NCBI RefSeq assembly: GCF_900115775.1
Contig: NZ_FOXS01000005.1
Location: 124,001-188,000 of the forward strand
Source of the DNA: Hymenobacter arizonensis
Lineage (GTDB): Bacteria > Bacteroidota > Bacteroidia > Cytophagales > Hymenobacteraceae
DNA: 64,000 nucleotides
Reading direction: 5' to 3'
In this document: in pieces, positions 23,670 through 32,529 of the stretch
Layout of the letters: every line of letters begins with the position of its first letter
How positions within the stretch are numbered: position 1 is the first letter of the stretch
Made by a program: the position numbers and the translations under genes
Notes under the pieces: model-generated
What the model saw: the letters and a program-made list of their open reading frames with translations, nothing else
Told to the model about the DNA's origin: nothing
Database searches by the model: none

Positions 23670-26051
23670 TTACCGCAGCGCCAGCTTGCGGCTGATTTTA
23701 AACTCGGGCACCGACAACTGGTACATGCCTGCGGCCAGAGGCCGCTTCACGCCCAGCCGCACCTCATTAGAGCCGGGGTAGAGGCGCACGGTTTCCTCAT
23801 GCACTAAGCGGCCGGTGATGTCGTGCAAACGAATGGTGGCGTTCTGCTGCAGGCTTGCCTGCACCACCAGGTCAATACGGTCGGCCGTGGTGGGGTTGGG
23901 GTATACGCTCAGCTCATTGCTCAGCGTGGCCTGGGTGGTGGCCAGTACCTGGGCTTCGCGGCGGCCGGTCATGGCGCCGGTCACTACGGCTGGCGGCATG
24001 TAGGTGGCTCGGATGAAGCAGCGCTGGGCCGGGTTGGCGGTGGAGGAGTTGTTGGCCCGCAGCGTGTACCAGCCCTCGGTGGGGACGCTGTAGGAACCCG
24101 TGAGGTTGCCGGTGCCGGTGAGAGTGCTCACCACGGTGCCGGCGCTGTTCACTACTGAAACGGTGAGGCTGCGGGTAGCATCGGTAGGGGTGAGGACGTA
24201 GGAAATGGCTTTGCCCGACGCCACGTAGATGCGGCCGGCCGTGCGCACGGCCGTTGACGCTGCCGGCAGCTGCCCACCCTGGCCGAGCGAGCGGCTGTCT
24301 TTGTCACCCAGGTCGTCGGCCAGCTCCCATTCCTGGGTGGTGGTGCGGGCCGCTTTTGAGTAGCCGATGGCGGCGTTGGTGGGCGCCCACACCGAGTAGC
24401 CGCGGCGGCCGCCGGCAGCAGTGCCGTTGCAGGGAGGCGTGTTGATGGCCACAGTCTGCGAGCTGCTCACCGTGACGGTGGCGGTGCCGTTGGCGCCAGA
24501 GTAGTCCTTAAGCACGGTGCCGGCCGGGAAATCGCAACTCACGGTGCTGTTCTGCCAGGTGCTGAAATTATCGTTGATGCCGATGATGGCCCGGGTGCTG
24601 CGCTCAATCACGAGGTGGTCGGCGGCCTGCCAGCGCACCTTGTAGGCGCCCTGCTTGAACTTCAGGTTCTGGTGGCACCAAATCAGGTTTTCTATGTCAG
24701 ACCGCACGGGCAGGTCCGTGGCGCTTTTGGGGCTGTGCGAGTAGCGCTTGCCGGTGTTGCCGATGTTGAACAAGTCCTCAAAAAACAGCTGCGGCGAGCC
24801 ATCCACGGCCAGCATGGCGGCGTAGGCCGCCGACAGGCGCGGGTCGAACGGGTCGATGTGGGGCGCCAGCTCCGAGCCGGTGTTCCAGCCAGTGTAGTTG
24901 CCGGTGCTGCTAACCTGGGGCCGGAAGGTGTCGTGGTTGTTCACGAAAGGCACGGTGCGGTGCACGTATTTGCCGTCGATGAGCACCACGCGGCGGCCCT
25001 GCTGGTAGCCTGGCAGGCTGCCGATGTTGAAGTTGCCGCCGCCGCTCACCATGCCATAAATACCGTCGCGGAGCGAGAAGTCGAAGGTGCCGGCGCGGTT
25101 TTGCACGTCGGTGCACCACTGGTCGAGCTGGCTGGCGCCGCCTACCCATTCGCCCACAGCGTACATGGTGGCGCCGCCGTTGGCCCAGCCGGCGTTGCTC
25201 TGCAGGTTGTAGAGGAAGTCTTCCATGGCGAAGGCCGGGAAGTGCTTCACGGCATCAACGCGCACGCCATCGAAGCCCATCTGCTTCTTGTACCACACCA
25301 GCCAGTTGCGGTTGCCGGTGCGCATGTAGTCGGCGGCCTGGGTGGGGTTGAAGGTGGCGTTGGAGCTTTGGCCATAGGAGCCGTTGTAGTAGCTGATGTC
25401 GGGGCCGAACAGTATTTGGTTGAGGTCGCCGCTGGTGGAGTTGTTGCCGGGGTTGGGGTTGAAGTTCTGCCAGTTTTTGGAGAAGCGGCCGCGGCGCGCC
25501 AGGTAGTTAGCGGCGGTTTCGTCCACGGCAGCCGTGGCGTAGCTCACGTAGCGAAAGTTCTTGTACTTGCTGGTGGTGCCGTCTTCCCAGGCAGCGGGGT
25601 CTTGCCCACCCGCGCCGGTCGAGGAGCCTGCGCCGTCGTTGTGGTTCAGCACGATGTCCTGCACTACGTCGATGCCGTTGGCGTGCAGAATAGCCACGCC
25701 GCGCAACAGCTCATCCTTGTTGCCCACGCGGGTGTTCAGGAAGCCTTTCTGGTATTTGTCGCCCAGGTCGTAGTTATCGAAAGGGGAGTAGCCGTTGCCC
25801 TGGTTGCTGTTTTTGATGGAGGGCGGCATCCACACCGCGTCGATGCCCATGGCTTTGAGGCGCGGGGCCAGGTCAGCGATGTAGTTGGCCCAGCCATTGG
25901 GGTAATTGGCATTCCAGTAGTCCCACCAGAAGCCCTGGAGCACGACTTGTTGAGCACGGGCCGCTTGGTTGCCCAGGCCCAACAGCACCGCAAGGAGTAG
26001 TAAGCGCTGGGTCGTTCGGCGGAAGAATGAGAAAGGAGTAGCGTGTTTCAT
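23670..26051 (-). CDS. Secreted alpha-amylase (GH13) with T9SS sorting domain
   Basis: The 793-aa exported enzyme hydrolyses alpha-1,4-glucans such as starch. A signal peptide (about residues 1-33, ending ARAQ) leads into the GH13 barrel. Catalytic sites are visible: nucleophile Asp266 (GVRVDAVKHF), acid/base Glu301 (YAVGEWVGG) and transition-state Asp374 (VNNHDTFRP). The conserved VVQDIVLNHN is at about 129-138. A beta-rich C-terminal region, with PEGA/PPC-like stretches (about 560-700), precedes a T9SS sorting domain (about 710-793, VYPNPTTADRIDLVV to GMYQLSVPEF). No SusC/SusD pair is nearby, so it is a stand-alone secreted enzyme. Confidence 0.95.
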   Translation of the reverse strand: MKHATPFSFFRRTTQRLLLLAVLLGLGNQAARAQQVVLQGFWWDYWNANYPNGWANYIADLAPRLKAMGIDAVWMPPSIKNSNQGNGYSPFDNYDLGDKYQKGFLNTRVGNKDELLRGVAILHANGIDVVQDIVLNHNDGAGSSTGAGGQDPAAWEDGTTSKYKNFRYVSYATAAVDETAANYLARRGRFSKNWQNFNPNPGNNSTSGDLNQILFGPDISYYNGSYGQSSNATFNPTQAADYMRTGNRNWLVWYKKQMGFDGVRVDAVKHFPAFAMEDFLYNLQSNAGWANGGATMYAVGEWVGGASQLDQWCTDVQNRAGTFDFSLRDGIYGMVSGGGNFNIGSLPGYQQGRRVVLIDGKYVHRTVPFVNNHDTFRPQVSSTGNYTGWNTGSELAPHIDPFDPRLSAAYAAMLAVDGSPQLFFEDLFNIGNTGKRYSHSPKSATDLPVRSDIENLIWCHQNLKFKQGAYKVRWQAADHLVIERSTRAIIGINDNFSTWQNSTVSCDFPAGTVLKDYSGANGTATVTVSSSQTVAINTPPCNGTAAGGRRGYSVWAPTNAAIGYSKAARTTTQEWELADDLGDKDSRSLGQGGQLPAASTAVRTAGRIYVASGKAISYVLTPTDATRSLTVSVVNSAGTVVSTLTGTGNLTGSYSVPTEGWYTLRANNSSTANPAQRCFIRATYMPPAVVTGAMTGRREAQVLATTQATLSNELSVYPNPTTADRIDLVVQASLQQNATIRLHDITGRLVHEETVRLYPGSNEVRLGVKRPLAAGMYQLSVPEFKISRKLALR

Positions 26052-26358
26052 GCGTGGGAATTAGGGTTTGTGAAAAAAAGAAGAAAGCCGTGCTGATGCA
26101 GCATCGCGCTCAATGGGGCAAGGGTGCTGCATGCAATTAATTATTAATGCTTTATATGGCCAGTAGTGCTGTAATTCGACGAGGTGCGACGGATGAGCTA
26201 GTACGTGCGTCGCAAGTGTAATATTTATACTATAGAAGTTTTTAATAGCATGCGGAGCTCTTTGCCACAATATTGTCTATGGGCGTTGCGAGTGGTGCTT
26301 AGCAGCCACTGCTGCCAGAAACTTTCGGGTCGCTGTTCCAACTCGAAAACCAGTTCGG
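26052..26358. other. Divergent intergenic region, amylase/L,D-transpeptidase
   Basis: I see no gene. The part next to the amylase start is AT-rich (about 26130-26260) and must contain its promoter; no clear TAnnTTTG word was found. Confidence 0.5.
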
Positions 26359-27261
26359 ATGCAAATCCAGATGTACTTTCAGGCAATGTTTGCCTCTGCC
26401 CAGACTCCCGTAGCCCCGCCAATTGCCAAACCTATTTCCTGGCGTCTCTTCGCTTCCGTAGTCGTTATGGCCGCTGCCCTATGCGGCTGCCAGCTTCGGG
26501 CCGATGATATTCACTCTAGCCCCAGCGTGTTGCCGGTTACCACAGTTTCTGTGACCAGTCCCACCACCGTCATCTTGCCCGATTCGCTGGCGCTCACCCC
26601 AGTGCCGGACTTGCCGCAGGTGCCCGACACGCTGCGCCGCGCCATTCGGCGCCTGCACGCCGCCCTGGGCCCGGCCGCTGCCGACCTACGCCCCACAGTG
26701 TTGGAGCAGGCCTGCGTGGGCTACCTCACCTTGCATCCCACCGGCCGCATCGAGCGCGCCGGCCTGCTGGCCGTGGCCGACATGGACCTGCCCAATACCG
26801 CCAAACGCCTCTGGGTGCTCGACCTGCGCAAAGCCCGTGTGCTGCATCACAGCCTGGTGGCCCACGGCGAAGGCTCGGGGCAGCTGCGGGCCACGCGGTT
26901 TTCCAACCAGGAAAAATCGGCTTGCACCTCGCTGGGGTTCTATCGCACGGCCGGTACCTACGATGGCATTCACGGCTACTCGCGCCGCATCGAGGGCCTC
27001 GACAAGGGGCAAAATTCCAATGCGTTTGACCGCTACGTGGTGCTGCATGCGGCGGACTATGCTAGTCCCAAGTACATAGAGCAGCACGGGCACCTGGGGT
27101 ACAGCCGCGGTTGCCCAGCCCTGCCACCCGAGCAGTTCAAAGAGATAATTGCCACGGTGCGAGTGGGCAGCATGCTGCTTATCAGCGGTCCGGGGCTGGC
27201 TTCGCGCTGGCTCGATGGGCAAGCGGCTGGGCGGCGCTTTTTGGCCCGGGGCTGGGAATAA
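26359..27261 (+). CDS. Exported murein L,D-transpeptidase catalytic-domain protein (YkuD_2 type), copy 1
   Basis: The protein of about 300 aa is predicted to act on peptidoglycan side chains in the periplasm. A hydrophobic segment ends in a possible lipobox (MAAALCGCQ, about residues 37-45). The catalytic domain spans about 100-280, with the family pattern SLVAHGEGSG, LHAADYAS (His230) and YSRGCPALP (Cys252). This type (PF13645) differs from classical YkuD by the RxxxCPAL motif. The start is unclear because there are ATGs at 26359, 26371 and 26386. A closely similar gene follows at 27439; the two are tandem paralogues. Confidence 0.85.
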   Translation: MQIQMYFQAMFASAQTPVAPPIAKPISWRLFASVVVMAAALCGCQLRADDIHSSPSVLPVTTVSVTSPTTVILPDSLALTPVPDLPQVPDTLRRAIRRLHAALGPAAADLRPTVLEQACVGYLTLHPTGRIERAGLLAVADMDLPNTAKRLWVLDLRKARVLHHSLVAHGEGSGQLRATRFSNQEKSACTSLGFYRTAGTYDGIHGYSRRIEGLDKGQNSNAFDRYVVLHAADYASPKYIEQHGHLGYSRGCPALPPEQFKEIIATVRVGSMLLISGPGLASRWLDGQAAGRRFLARGWE

Positions 27262-27438
27262 TTGGGTGGCTGGGGCGCCGGCCCTGACTCGACCGCCCAG
27301 GGCCAAAAGGAATCATTTGCTCTTGGGAGCCGTTTGAAAACCAGCCACCCGACGGACAACCACGTATAAGGTTGAAAATCAAAGGCTGCTTTTGAACTCC
27401 TTTGGTTCTGATAGCCACTCAGCTAACACCTAGAAACC

Positions 27439-28278
27439 ATGCACCAGACCAGCGTAATTCAGCGCAAACGTAAGATGCTGCGGGCCCGCGTGGCGCGTCG
27501 TGTACTGCCCTTTCTGGCGTCGTTGTTCATGGCCACGCCCCTCGCAGCGCCCGTGACCAAGTCGATGGCTGGCAGCACTGGCAACGAGATGCGCATGCCC
27601 AATTCATTTGTTTCGCCCGAGGTTGTTTTCGAGCAAAAGCTTCGCGCTACCTACAACGCCATCGGCGCCGAGCAGCAAGGTTTGAAGTTCGAAACCTTCG
27701 CCAAGGCCATGACCGGCTACCTCAACCTGCGCGAAGCCGGCCGCTTGGCCGAGGATAAGCAGTTGCTGACCGTAGTCGACTTTGACCTGCCCTCGACCGA
27801 AAAGCGCCTGTGGGTATTCGACCTGGCTACTAACCAGACCAAGTTTCACACCCTGGTAGCTCACGGCCACAACTCCGGCGAAAACGAGGCCACCAACTTC
27901 TCGAACACCGACGCCAGCAACATGAGCAGCCTGGGCTTCTATGCCACGAGCAGCGAGTATACTGGTAAGCACGGCCGCAGCCTGCGCCTTGAAGGCCTCG
28001 ACGAGGGTTTCAACACCAATGCCGCTGCCCGGTCGGTGGTGATGCACGGCGCGGACTATGTTAGTGAAGACTTCATCAAGCAGAACGGCCGCTTGGGCCG
28101 TAGCCTCGGCTGCCCCGCCCTGCCCATGGATTTGAAAGATGAAATCATTGAAGCCGTGAACGGCGGTACCTGCTTGTTTATCAATAAGTCCGACGCCGGT
28201 TACGATTCGAAGTATTTGAACCAGGATGCTGCTGTTGCGGCCCTGGTATCGTCAGGCAACCTAGTCAATCAGAGTTAG
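27439..28278 (+). CDS. Exported murein L,D-transpeptidase catalytic-domain protein (YkuD_2 type), copy 2
   Basis: The 279-aa paralogue of the preceding gene begins with a very basic start and hydrophobic segment (RRVLPFLASLFMATPLAAPV). The catalytic region shows LVAHGHNSGE, MHGADYVS (His203) and RSLGCPALP (Cys225), the same order and spacing as copy 1. There is no lipobox, so this copy is probably soluble in the periplasm or held by an uncleaved helix, whereas copy 1 may be a lipoprotein. The 177-nt gap suggests separate transcription. A strong terminator follows. Confidence 0.88.
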   Translation: MHQTSVIQRKRKMLRARVARRVLPFLASLFMATPLAAPVTKSMAGSTGNEMRMPNSFVSPEVVFEQKLRATYNAIGAEQQGLKFETFAKAMTGYLNLREAGRLAEDKQLLTVVDFDLPSTEKRLWVFDLATNQTKFHTLVAHGHNSGENEATNFSNTDASNMSSLGFYATSSEYTGKHGRSLRLEGLDEGFNTNAAARSVVMHGADYVSEDFIKQNGRLGRSLGCPALPMDLKDEIIEAVNGGTCLFINKSDAGYDSKYLNQDAAVAALVSSGNLVNQS

Positions 28279-28295
28279 CCAACGAAAATTGTTTC

Positions 28296-28338
28296 AAAAG
28301 AAAAGGCCCGGATGACTCATCCGGGCCTTTTCTTTTTT
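28296..28338 (+). terminator. Terminator between convergent genes (L,D-transpeptidase 2 / Ldh-family)
   Basis: A perfect 19-bp stem (28296-28314 with 28318-28336) with a 3-nt loop, A-rich on the left and T-rich on the right, can work in both directions. Confidence 0.9.
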
Positions 28339-28400
28339 GAATAGATTAGTAAGGTCAGGCCTTAAGAAAAGCACGTTCCCTTGTCCTAGGCTACAGCTAA

Positions 28401-29462
28401 CTACAGCTTCACCCCAAACTTCTTGCCCACAACTTCTAAGTCTTGCACCACGGCTTCAAGCAGCGGAATGCCGTCGAGCAGGCGGTGCGCGGCCATTTCT
28501 CGCTCTGGGTCGCCGGGAATAAGCACCTTTTTGCCCTCCACGGCCTGGGCATTGCGGAAAGTGGTAATCCAGTTGTCCATGTGTGCTTTAAACTCCTCGG
28601 CGGGCCGGAACGCATCGACGCGCATGGCGCCGAAGAAATGGCCCAGGCCTTGGCCCACCGGATTGGCTGAGGGCTGCAGGAACGCCACAAACGGCGGCAC
28701 CCACGGCCCGTAATTAGCCCCGGAAAGCACGGCCGAGAAAATGTCCACAATGCTGCCCAGCGCGTAGCCTTTGTGCGAGCCGGTGGCGCCGCCCAATGGG
28801 AGCAGCGCGCCGCCGTTTTTCACCGCATTGGCATCGGTCGAGGGCTGGCCGTCGGCGGTTTGGGCCCAGCCTTCGGGCAGGGGCAGGTTTTTGCGTTGGG
28901 CGATTTCCAGCTTGCCGTTGGCGGCGGTAGTGGTGGCCATATCGACCACAAAATCGGGCTGCTCGCCGGCGGGCACGGCCACGGCAATAGGGTTGGTGCC
29001 GAGCAGGCGGTCGAGCGAGTGGGTGGGCGCCACCAGTGGCGAGGCGTTGGTCATGGCCACGCCTATCATGTCATGGGCCAGGGCCAGCATGGCGTGGTAG
29101 CCCGCAATGCCGAAGTGGTTGGAGTTTTTGACCGATACCCAGCCCGTGCCCACTTGCTGGGCTTTTTCGATGGCTACGCGCATGGCTTTAGGCCCCACCA
29201 CCAGCCCCAGCCCGCCGTCGCCGTCGACCACAGCAGTGCTGGGCGTCTCGTAGGTCACGCCCACCCGGGGAGTGGCATTGATGCGGCCGGCTTCCCAGAG
29301 GCGCACGTAGCCCACCAGCCGCGCCACGCCGTGGGAGTCGATGCCGCGCAGGTCGGCTGAGAGCAGCGTTTCGGTGGCCAGGGTCGCGTCGTCTTCGGGG
29401 CAGCCCATGCTGCGGAAGATGCCTTCGGTGAAAGCGAAAAGCTGGGTGTAGGAGAAGGTCAT
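28401..29462 (-). CDS. Malate/L-lactate/ureidoglycolate dehydrogenase family (Ldh_2) oxidoreductase
   Basis: The 353-aa cytoplasmic NAD(P)-dependent oxidoreductase has the fold unlike classical MDH/LDH. Family features include SHGVARL (about residues 44-50), VSVKNSNHFGIAGYHAMLA, LGTNPIAVAVPA, DMATTTAANGKLE and GGATGSHKGYALG. Members reduce various 2-oxo acids, so the exact substrate cannot be named. Its ATG lies 9 nt after the stop of the Ppx/GppA gene on the same strand, so the two form an operon. Confidence 0.88.
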   Translation of the reverse strand: MTFSYTQLFAFTEGIFRSMGCPEDDATLATETLLSADLRGIDSHGVARLVGYVRLWEAGRINATPRVGVTYETPSTAVVDGDGGLGLVVGPKAMRVAIEKAQQVGTGWVSVKNSNHFGIAGYHAMLALAHDMIGVAMTNASPLVAPTHSLDRLLGTNPIAVAVPAGEQPDFVVDMATTTAANGKLEIAQRKNLPLPEGWAQTADGQPSTDANAVKNGGALLPLGGATGSHKGYALGSIVDIFSAVLSGANYGPWVPPFVAFLQPSANPVGQGLGHFFGAMRVDAFRPAEEFKAHMDNWITTFRNAQAVEGKKVLIPGDPEREMAAHRLLDGIPLLEAVVQDLEVVGKKFGVKL

Positions 29463-29471
29463 GAGGAGAGG

Positions 29472-30425
29472 TTACGCAGTGAGCATTTCGGCCAGCAGCC
29501 CTTCTTTCAAAGCATAAGCAGACGTGCGGATGCGCTTGATACCGGAGATGCCCAGCACGAAATCAATCAGCACGCTCGCCACCACCAGCATATCAGCCCG
29601 CATGGGCAGGATGCCGGGCAGGGCCACGCGCTGCTCGTGGTTGCTGCTCAGCAGCGAGTGGTAGCTTTCCTGGAAGCTGGCCAGCCGCAGCTCAGTGTGC
29701 GGGGGTAGCTGCGATTCGGTGCGGAGCTCGCCCAGCTGCATGTCGGCCAGGCTGTCGAAACTGCCCGACGCCCCGACCAGGCTCACCGGCTTGTAGTGCT
29801 CGATTGCGGCCATGAGGGGCGCCAGCACCGTGCCCAAATACTGCTGCTCGGCGGCTACCGCGGCCGCCGGCATAATGCCTTCGGGCTCCGGAAAAAACTG
29901 GTCGAGCAGGCGCTGAGCACCAATCTCAAAGCTCTGCTTCCAGAAAATGGTGGCTTCGTCGGCAATGATAAATTCCACCGAGCCGCCGCCAATGTCCACG
30001 AGAAGGTGCGGCTCGGAGCCCAGCGGCACGGCCTGCCGAATGCCGGCGCAGATAAGCTCCGCCTCGCGCGAGCCAGGAATCACATCGACCCTGATGCCGG
30101 TTTGCTCGAAGATGTCGCGCACCAGCTCGGGCCCGTTGCTGGTGACGCGCATGGCGCTGGTAGCCGTAGCGCGGATTTCGGTGACTTCGTGCAGCTCAAT
30201 TTCTTCCTTGAAGCCGGCCAGCGTGTGCAGGGCCCGGGCATAGGCCTCGGGCGAGATAATGCCCTTGCTGATGCCGCCTTCGCCCAGGCGCACGCCCGCT
30301 TTGGTGCGCAGCAGCGGCACCGGCTTGTCGCCCGGGGTAGCTGGCATTTCCACGATGAGCAGGTGGAAGGTGTTCGTGCCTAAGTCGATGAGCGCAAGGC
30401 GGCGATGGGCGTGAGCGGTGTGCAT
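29472..30425 (-). CDS. Ppx/GppA-family phosphatase (exopolyphosphatase-like)
   Basis: The 317-aa cytoplasmic protein of the actin-like ASKHA fold removes phosphate from polyphosphate and/or pppGpp. Phosphate-binding motifs are present: LIDLGTNTFHLLIVE (about residues 12-26), ATSAMRV (about 107-113) and LLVDIGGGSVEFI (about 140-152). Only the N-terminal Ppx domain is present; the C-terminal HD-like extension of E. coli Ppx/GppA is missing, as is common in Bacteroidota. It heads an operon with the Ldh-family gene. Upstream lies the first copy of a palindromic element (30441-30624). Confidence 0.9.
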   Translation of the reverse strand: MHTAHAHRRLALIDLGTNTFHLLIVEMPATPGDKPVPLLRTKAGVRLGEGGISKGIISPEAYARALHTLAGFKEEIELHEVTEIRATATSAMRVTSNGPELVRDIFEQTGIRVDVIPGSREAELICAGIRQAVPLGSEPHLLVDIGGGSVEFIIADEATIFWKQSFEIGAQRLLDQFFPEPEGIMPAAAVAAEQQYLGTVLAPLMAAIEHYKPVSLVGASGSFDSLADMQLGELRTESQLPPHTELRLASFQESYHSLLSSNHEQRVALPGILPMRADMLVVASVLIDFVLGISGIKRIRTSAYALKEGLLAEMLTA

Positions 30426-30440
30426 GGTGTAGCGGAAAGA

Positions 30441-30624
30441 AAAAACTCCCCTCCTTATTTAAGGAGGGGACGTTGGCGCGAAAGCGCTAACTGGGGTGGT
30501 TGCACTCGTTGAACGACAGCCGAACATCGCAGTATTCCTTGTTCGGGCGTCGTTCAACGAGTGCAACCACCCCCGTCCGAGCCTGCGGCTCGAACATCCC
30601 CTCCTTAAAAAAGGAGGGGAGTTG
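30441..30624. repeat. About 180-bp palindromic intergenic element, family C, copy 1
   Basis: Nested inverted repeats make up the element. The outer ends are AACTCCCCTCCTTA and its complement (about 30444-30457 and 30610-30623). Each outer end is itself a hairpin (CTCCCCTCCTTA/TAAGGAGGGG on the left). A perfect 25-bp inner inverted repeat (30493-30517 with 30550-30574, GGGGTGGTTGCACTCGTTGA) surrounds a loop that also pairs. A second copy lies at 54296-54476. It carries no gene and has the size and shape of a MITE or a large REP-type element. Confidence 0.85.
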
Positions 30625-30639
30625 ACAGTTCAGTCAAAC

Positions 30640-31524
30640 TTAGTTGGCAAACCGGCAGAAAGTGCCCAGTGGCAGCTTGCGCTGGCCGGCGTCGTGCAAG
30701 TAAATCTCGCCTAGCTCCCGGACGGATTTTTGGCCGGGGAAAATGGCGGTGGTCAGATTGTCTAGTATCAGGGCCGAGAAGCCCAGGGAGTACAGGTTCA
30801 CCACGAAGAAATGGTCTTCGGGGTCGAGCAGCTGCTGGCTGAGCTTCAGCATCTCGTTGAGCTCGTCTTCCAGCTGCCATTTCTCGCCGTTGGGGCCGCG
30901 GCCGTAAGCAGGTGGGTCGAGGATGAGGCCCTGGTACTTGCTGCCGCGCTTCACTTCGCGCCGCACGTACTTCATGGCGTCTTCCACTAGCCAACGCACG
31001 CCGTCGAGCTGGCTGGCTTCCATGTTGTCGCGAGCCCAGAAGTTGACTTGCTTCACCGAATCGAGGTGCGTGACATCGGCGCCGGCAGCGCGGGCGGCCA
31101 GGGTGGCGGCGCCGGTGTAGGCAAATAGGTTCAGCACGCGCGGCTGCTTGGCGCGGCGCAGCCGCGTCTGGTTATAGATGAACTGCCAGTTGGGGTCTTG
31201 CTCCGGAAACAAGCCCACGTGCTTGAACGACGACAGGCCCAGCCGAAACTTCAGCTTCAGGCCGTCGGGCCGCTCGTAGGCAATCACCCACTGCTCGGGC
31301 ATGGCGGGCTTGAGGCGCCACTGGCCTTTTTCAGTAGAGCCGGGGGCGCGGGCAAAGGCGGCATCGGCTTTTTCCCATTCGCGTAGGGGCAGGTGCGGGT
31401 CCCAGATGGCCTGGGGCTCGGGCCGGGCCAGCAGGTACTTACCGAAGCGCTCCAGTTTCTGGAAGTTGCCGCAGTCGATGAGTTCGTAGTCGGGCCAGGG
31501 CGAAGTGGTGAGGAAATCGTACAT
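30640..31524 (-). CDS. Class I SAM-dependent methyltransferase (RlmI/RlmK-like)
   Basis: The 294-aa cytoplasmic enzyme shows the AdoMet-binding motif VLNLFAYTGAATLAARAAGA (motif I), HLDSVKQVNFWARDN and the catalytic-type motif LILDPPAYGRGP. These place it with the rRNA large-subunit methyltransferases of the RlmI/RlmK/COG1092 group. The PUA domain of RlmI is missing, and the N-terminal part instead holds an unrelated small beta domain (YELIDCGNFQKLERFGKYLL). The ATG at 31524 is preferred over the TTG at 31560. A TACCTTTG promoter word lies 8 nt upstream. Its natural substrate is inferred as rRNA but not shown. Confidence 0.85.
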   Translation of the reverse strand: MYDFLTTSPWPDYELIDCGNFQKLERFGKYLLARPEPQAIWDPHLPLREWEKADAAFARAPGSTEKGQWRLKPAMPEQWVIAYERPDGLKLKFRLGLSSFKHVGLFPEQDPNWQFIYNQTRLRRAKQPRVLNLFAYTGAATLAARAAGADVTHLDSVKQVNFWARDNMEASQLDGVRWLVEDAMKYVRREVKRGSKYQGLILDPPAYGRGPNGEKWQLEDELNEMLKLSQQLLDPEDHFFVVNLYSLGFSALILDNLTTAIFPGQKSVRELGEIYLHDAGQRKLPLGTFCRFAN

Positions 31525-31532
31525 AGAGAGCG

Positions 31533-31540
31533 CAAAGGTA
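31533..31540 (-). promoter_or_regulatory. Candidate -7 element of the methyltransferase gene, very close to the start
   Basis: On the minus strand it reads TACCTTTG, an exact TAnnTTTG match ending 8 nt before the ATG. Confidence 0.4.
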
Positions 31541-31641
31541 GGGTAGGGCCGATTTGGCAAGGCCCAGCCCGGCGCTTTGGACAGTTGGCGTGGTGAGCAG
31601 AAGTGTATAGTTACTCATTCCCAATCCTTAATTCCGCGTTT

Positions 31642-32133
31642 ATGATGCTCGAAAGCACCCGCCTTCTCAACCAAATCCGCCAGGCGTTCGACGGCGAGCC
31701 TTGGTCCGGGCCCTCATTGCGGGCCACCCTGGGCGGCCTCACCGCTGCTCAAGCCGCCCAGCATCCGGTGGCGGGAGCCCATAGCATTTGGGAAATTGTC
31801 CTGCATATTCCGGTTTGGTCGGCAGTAGTAAGTCAGCGCCTTGCCGGCAACGTGCTGCCGCCGCTCGCTGATTCCGAAGACTGGCCCCCGCAGCCGCAAA
31901 CCCCAACTGAAGCCGACTGGCAAGCCTCGCTGGCGGCCCTACAGGCGGCGCACGAGCAATTGCTGACAGTCGGCGCCACCGTGGCCGATGGTGCGCTGGA
32001 CATTCCCCTTGGACCCACTTTTGAAAACTCGGAAGGCCCCGGCTACACGCCATATGTAATGCTGCACGGCGTGGCGCAGCACTACCTCTACCACGCCGGT
32101 CAAATCGCCCTGCTCCGCAAGGCAGTAGCGTAG
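31642..32133 (+). CDS. DinB-family protein
   Basis: The 163-aa protein has the four-helix DinB/YfiT fold. Three metal-ligand His positions are in place: SIWEIVLHIPVW (about residue 54) and GVAQHYLYHAGQIALL (about 147 and 151). Members are metal-dependent, often thiol transferases such as bacillithiol-linked enzymes; others have no known activity. ATGs at 31642 and 31645 are equally possible. The gene stands alone, divergent from the methyltransferase gene. Confidence 0.88.
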   Translation: MMLESTRLLNQIRQAFDGEPWSGPSLRATLGGLTAAQAAQHPVAGAHSIWEIVLHIPVWSAVVSQRLAGNVLPPLADSEDWPPQPQTPTEADWQASLAALQAAHEQLLTVGATVADGALDIPLGPTFENSEGPGYTPYVMLHGVAQHYLYHAGQIALLRKAVA

Positions 32134-32529
32134 CATCGGGCTTGGCGAAGCGCCACGCAGTGGTGTGGTGTATGCAACCAGACATTGGTATTTGCCTGCC
32201 ATCTACCGCATGAGAATACCCATTGTCGGGCTGTTGCCGTACAAATGGAGATGTTCAAAATCCGTAAAGACCCTGAATTGCCAGCTTGGGTGTTTTTGGC
32301 CCTGCGCCTGGGCTCGCTGCTAGCCGTGGCCATCGTTGCCGCCATAGTAGTTAGGTGCACTGGCTACTAACGCCGCATCGCCGCGCCCATAGCTGCTAGT
32401 TGGCCCAACAGTTGCCTGGCACCCGGAAACGAACGTTCGGTAACCCAATTCATCCGAATGAGCGTTTATCTCGTTTGTCGAATACTACCGGCCCACCTGC
32501 CGGTCACCGCTTGGCTTTATTGACTGCTT
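32134..32529. other. Gap with one possible 41-aa membrane protein
   Basis: Apart from the small frame at 32245-32370 I see no gene, repeat or terminator here. The last part should hold the promoter of the PBP-like gene. Confidence 0.4.
32245..32370 (+). CDS. Possible 41-aa single-span membrane protein
   Basis: The frame starts ATG at 32245 and reads MEMFKIRKDPELPAW, followed by an 18-residue hydrophobic stretch (LALRLGSLLAVAIVAAIV) and RCTGY. A charged start, one helix and a normal codon pattern make it plausible, but a protein this short is hard to prove. Confidence 0.4.
   Translation: MEMFKIRKDPELPAWVFLALRLGSLLAVAIVAAIVVRCTGY

Noticed and set aside
24615..26000. Open frame opposite the amylase gene
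   Set aside because: The minus strand encodes a full GH13 enzyme with catalytic residues; the other frame is a mirror effect of GC3 bias.
30496..30714. Small frames in the family C palindromic elements (also at 54185-54451 and the extension upstream of 54497)
   Set aside because: Both copies translate to a similar string (VNECNHPRPS-like) only because the DNA element is repeated; they lie in inverted repeats.
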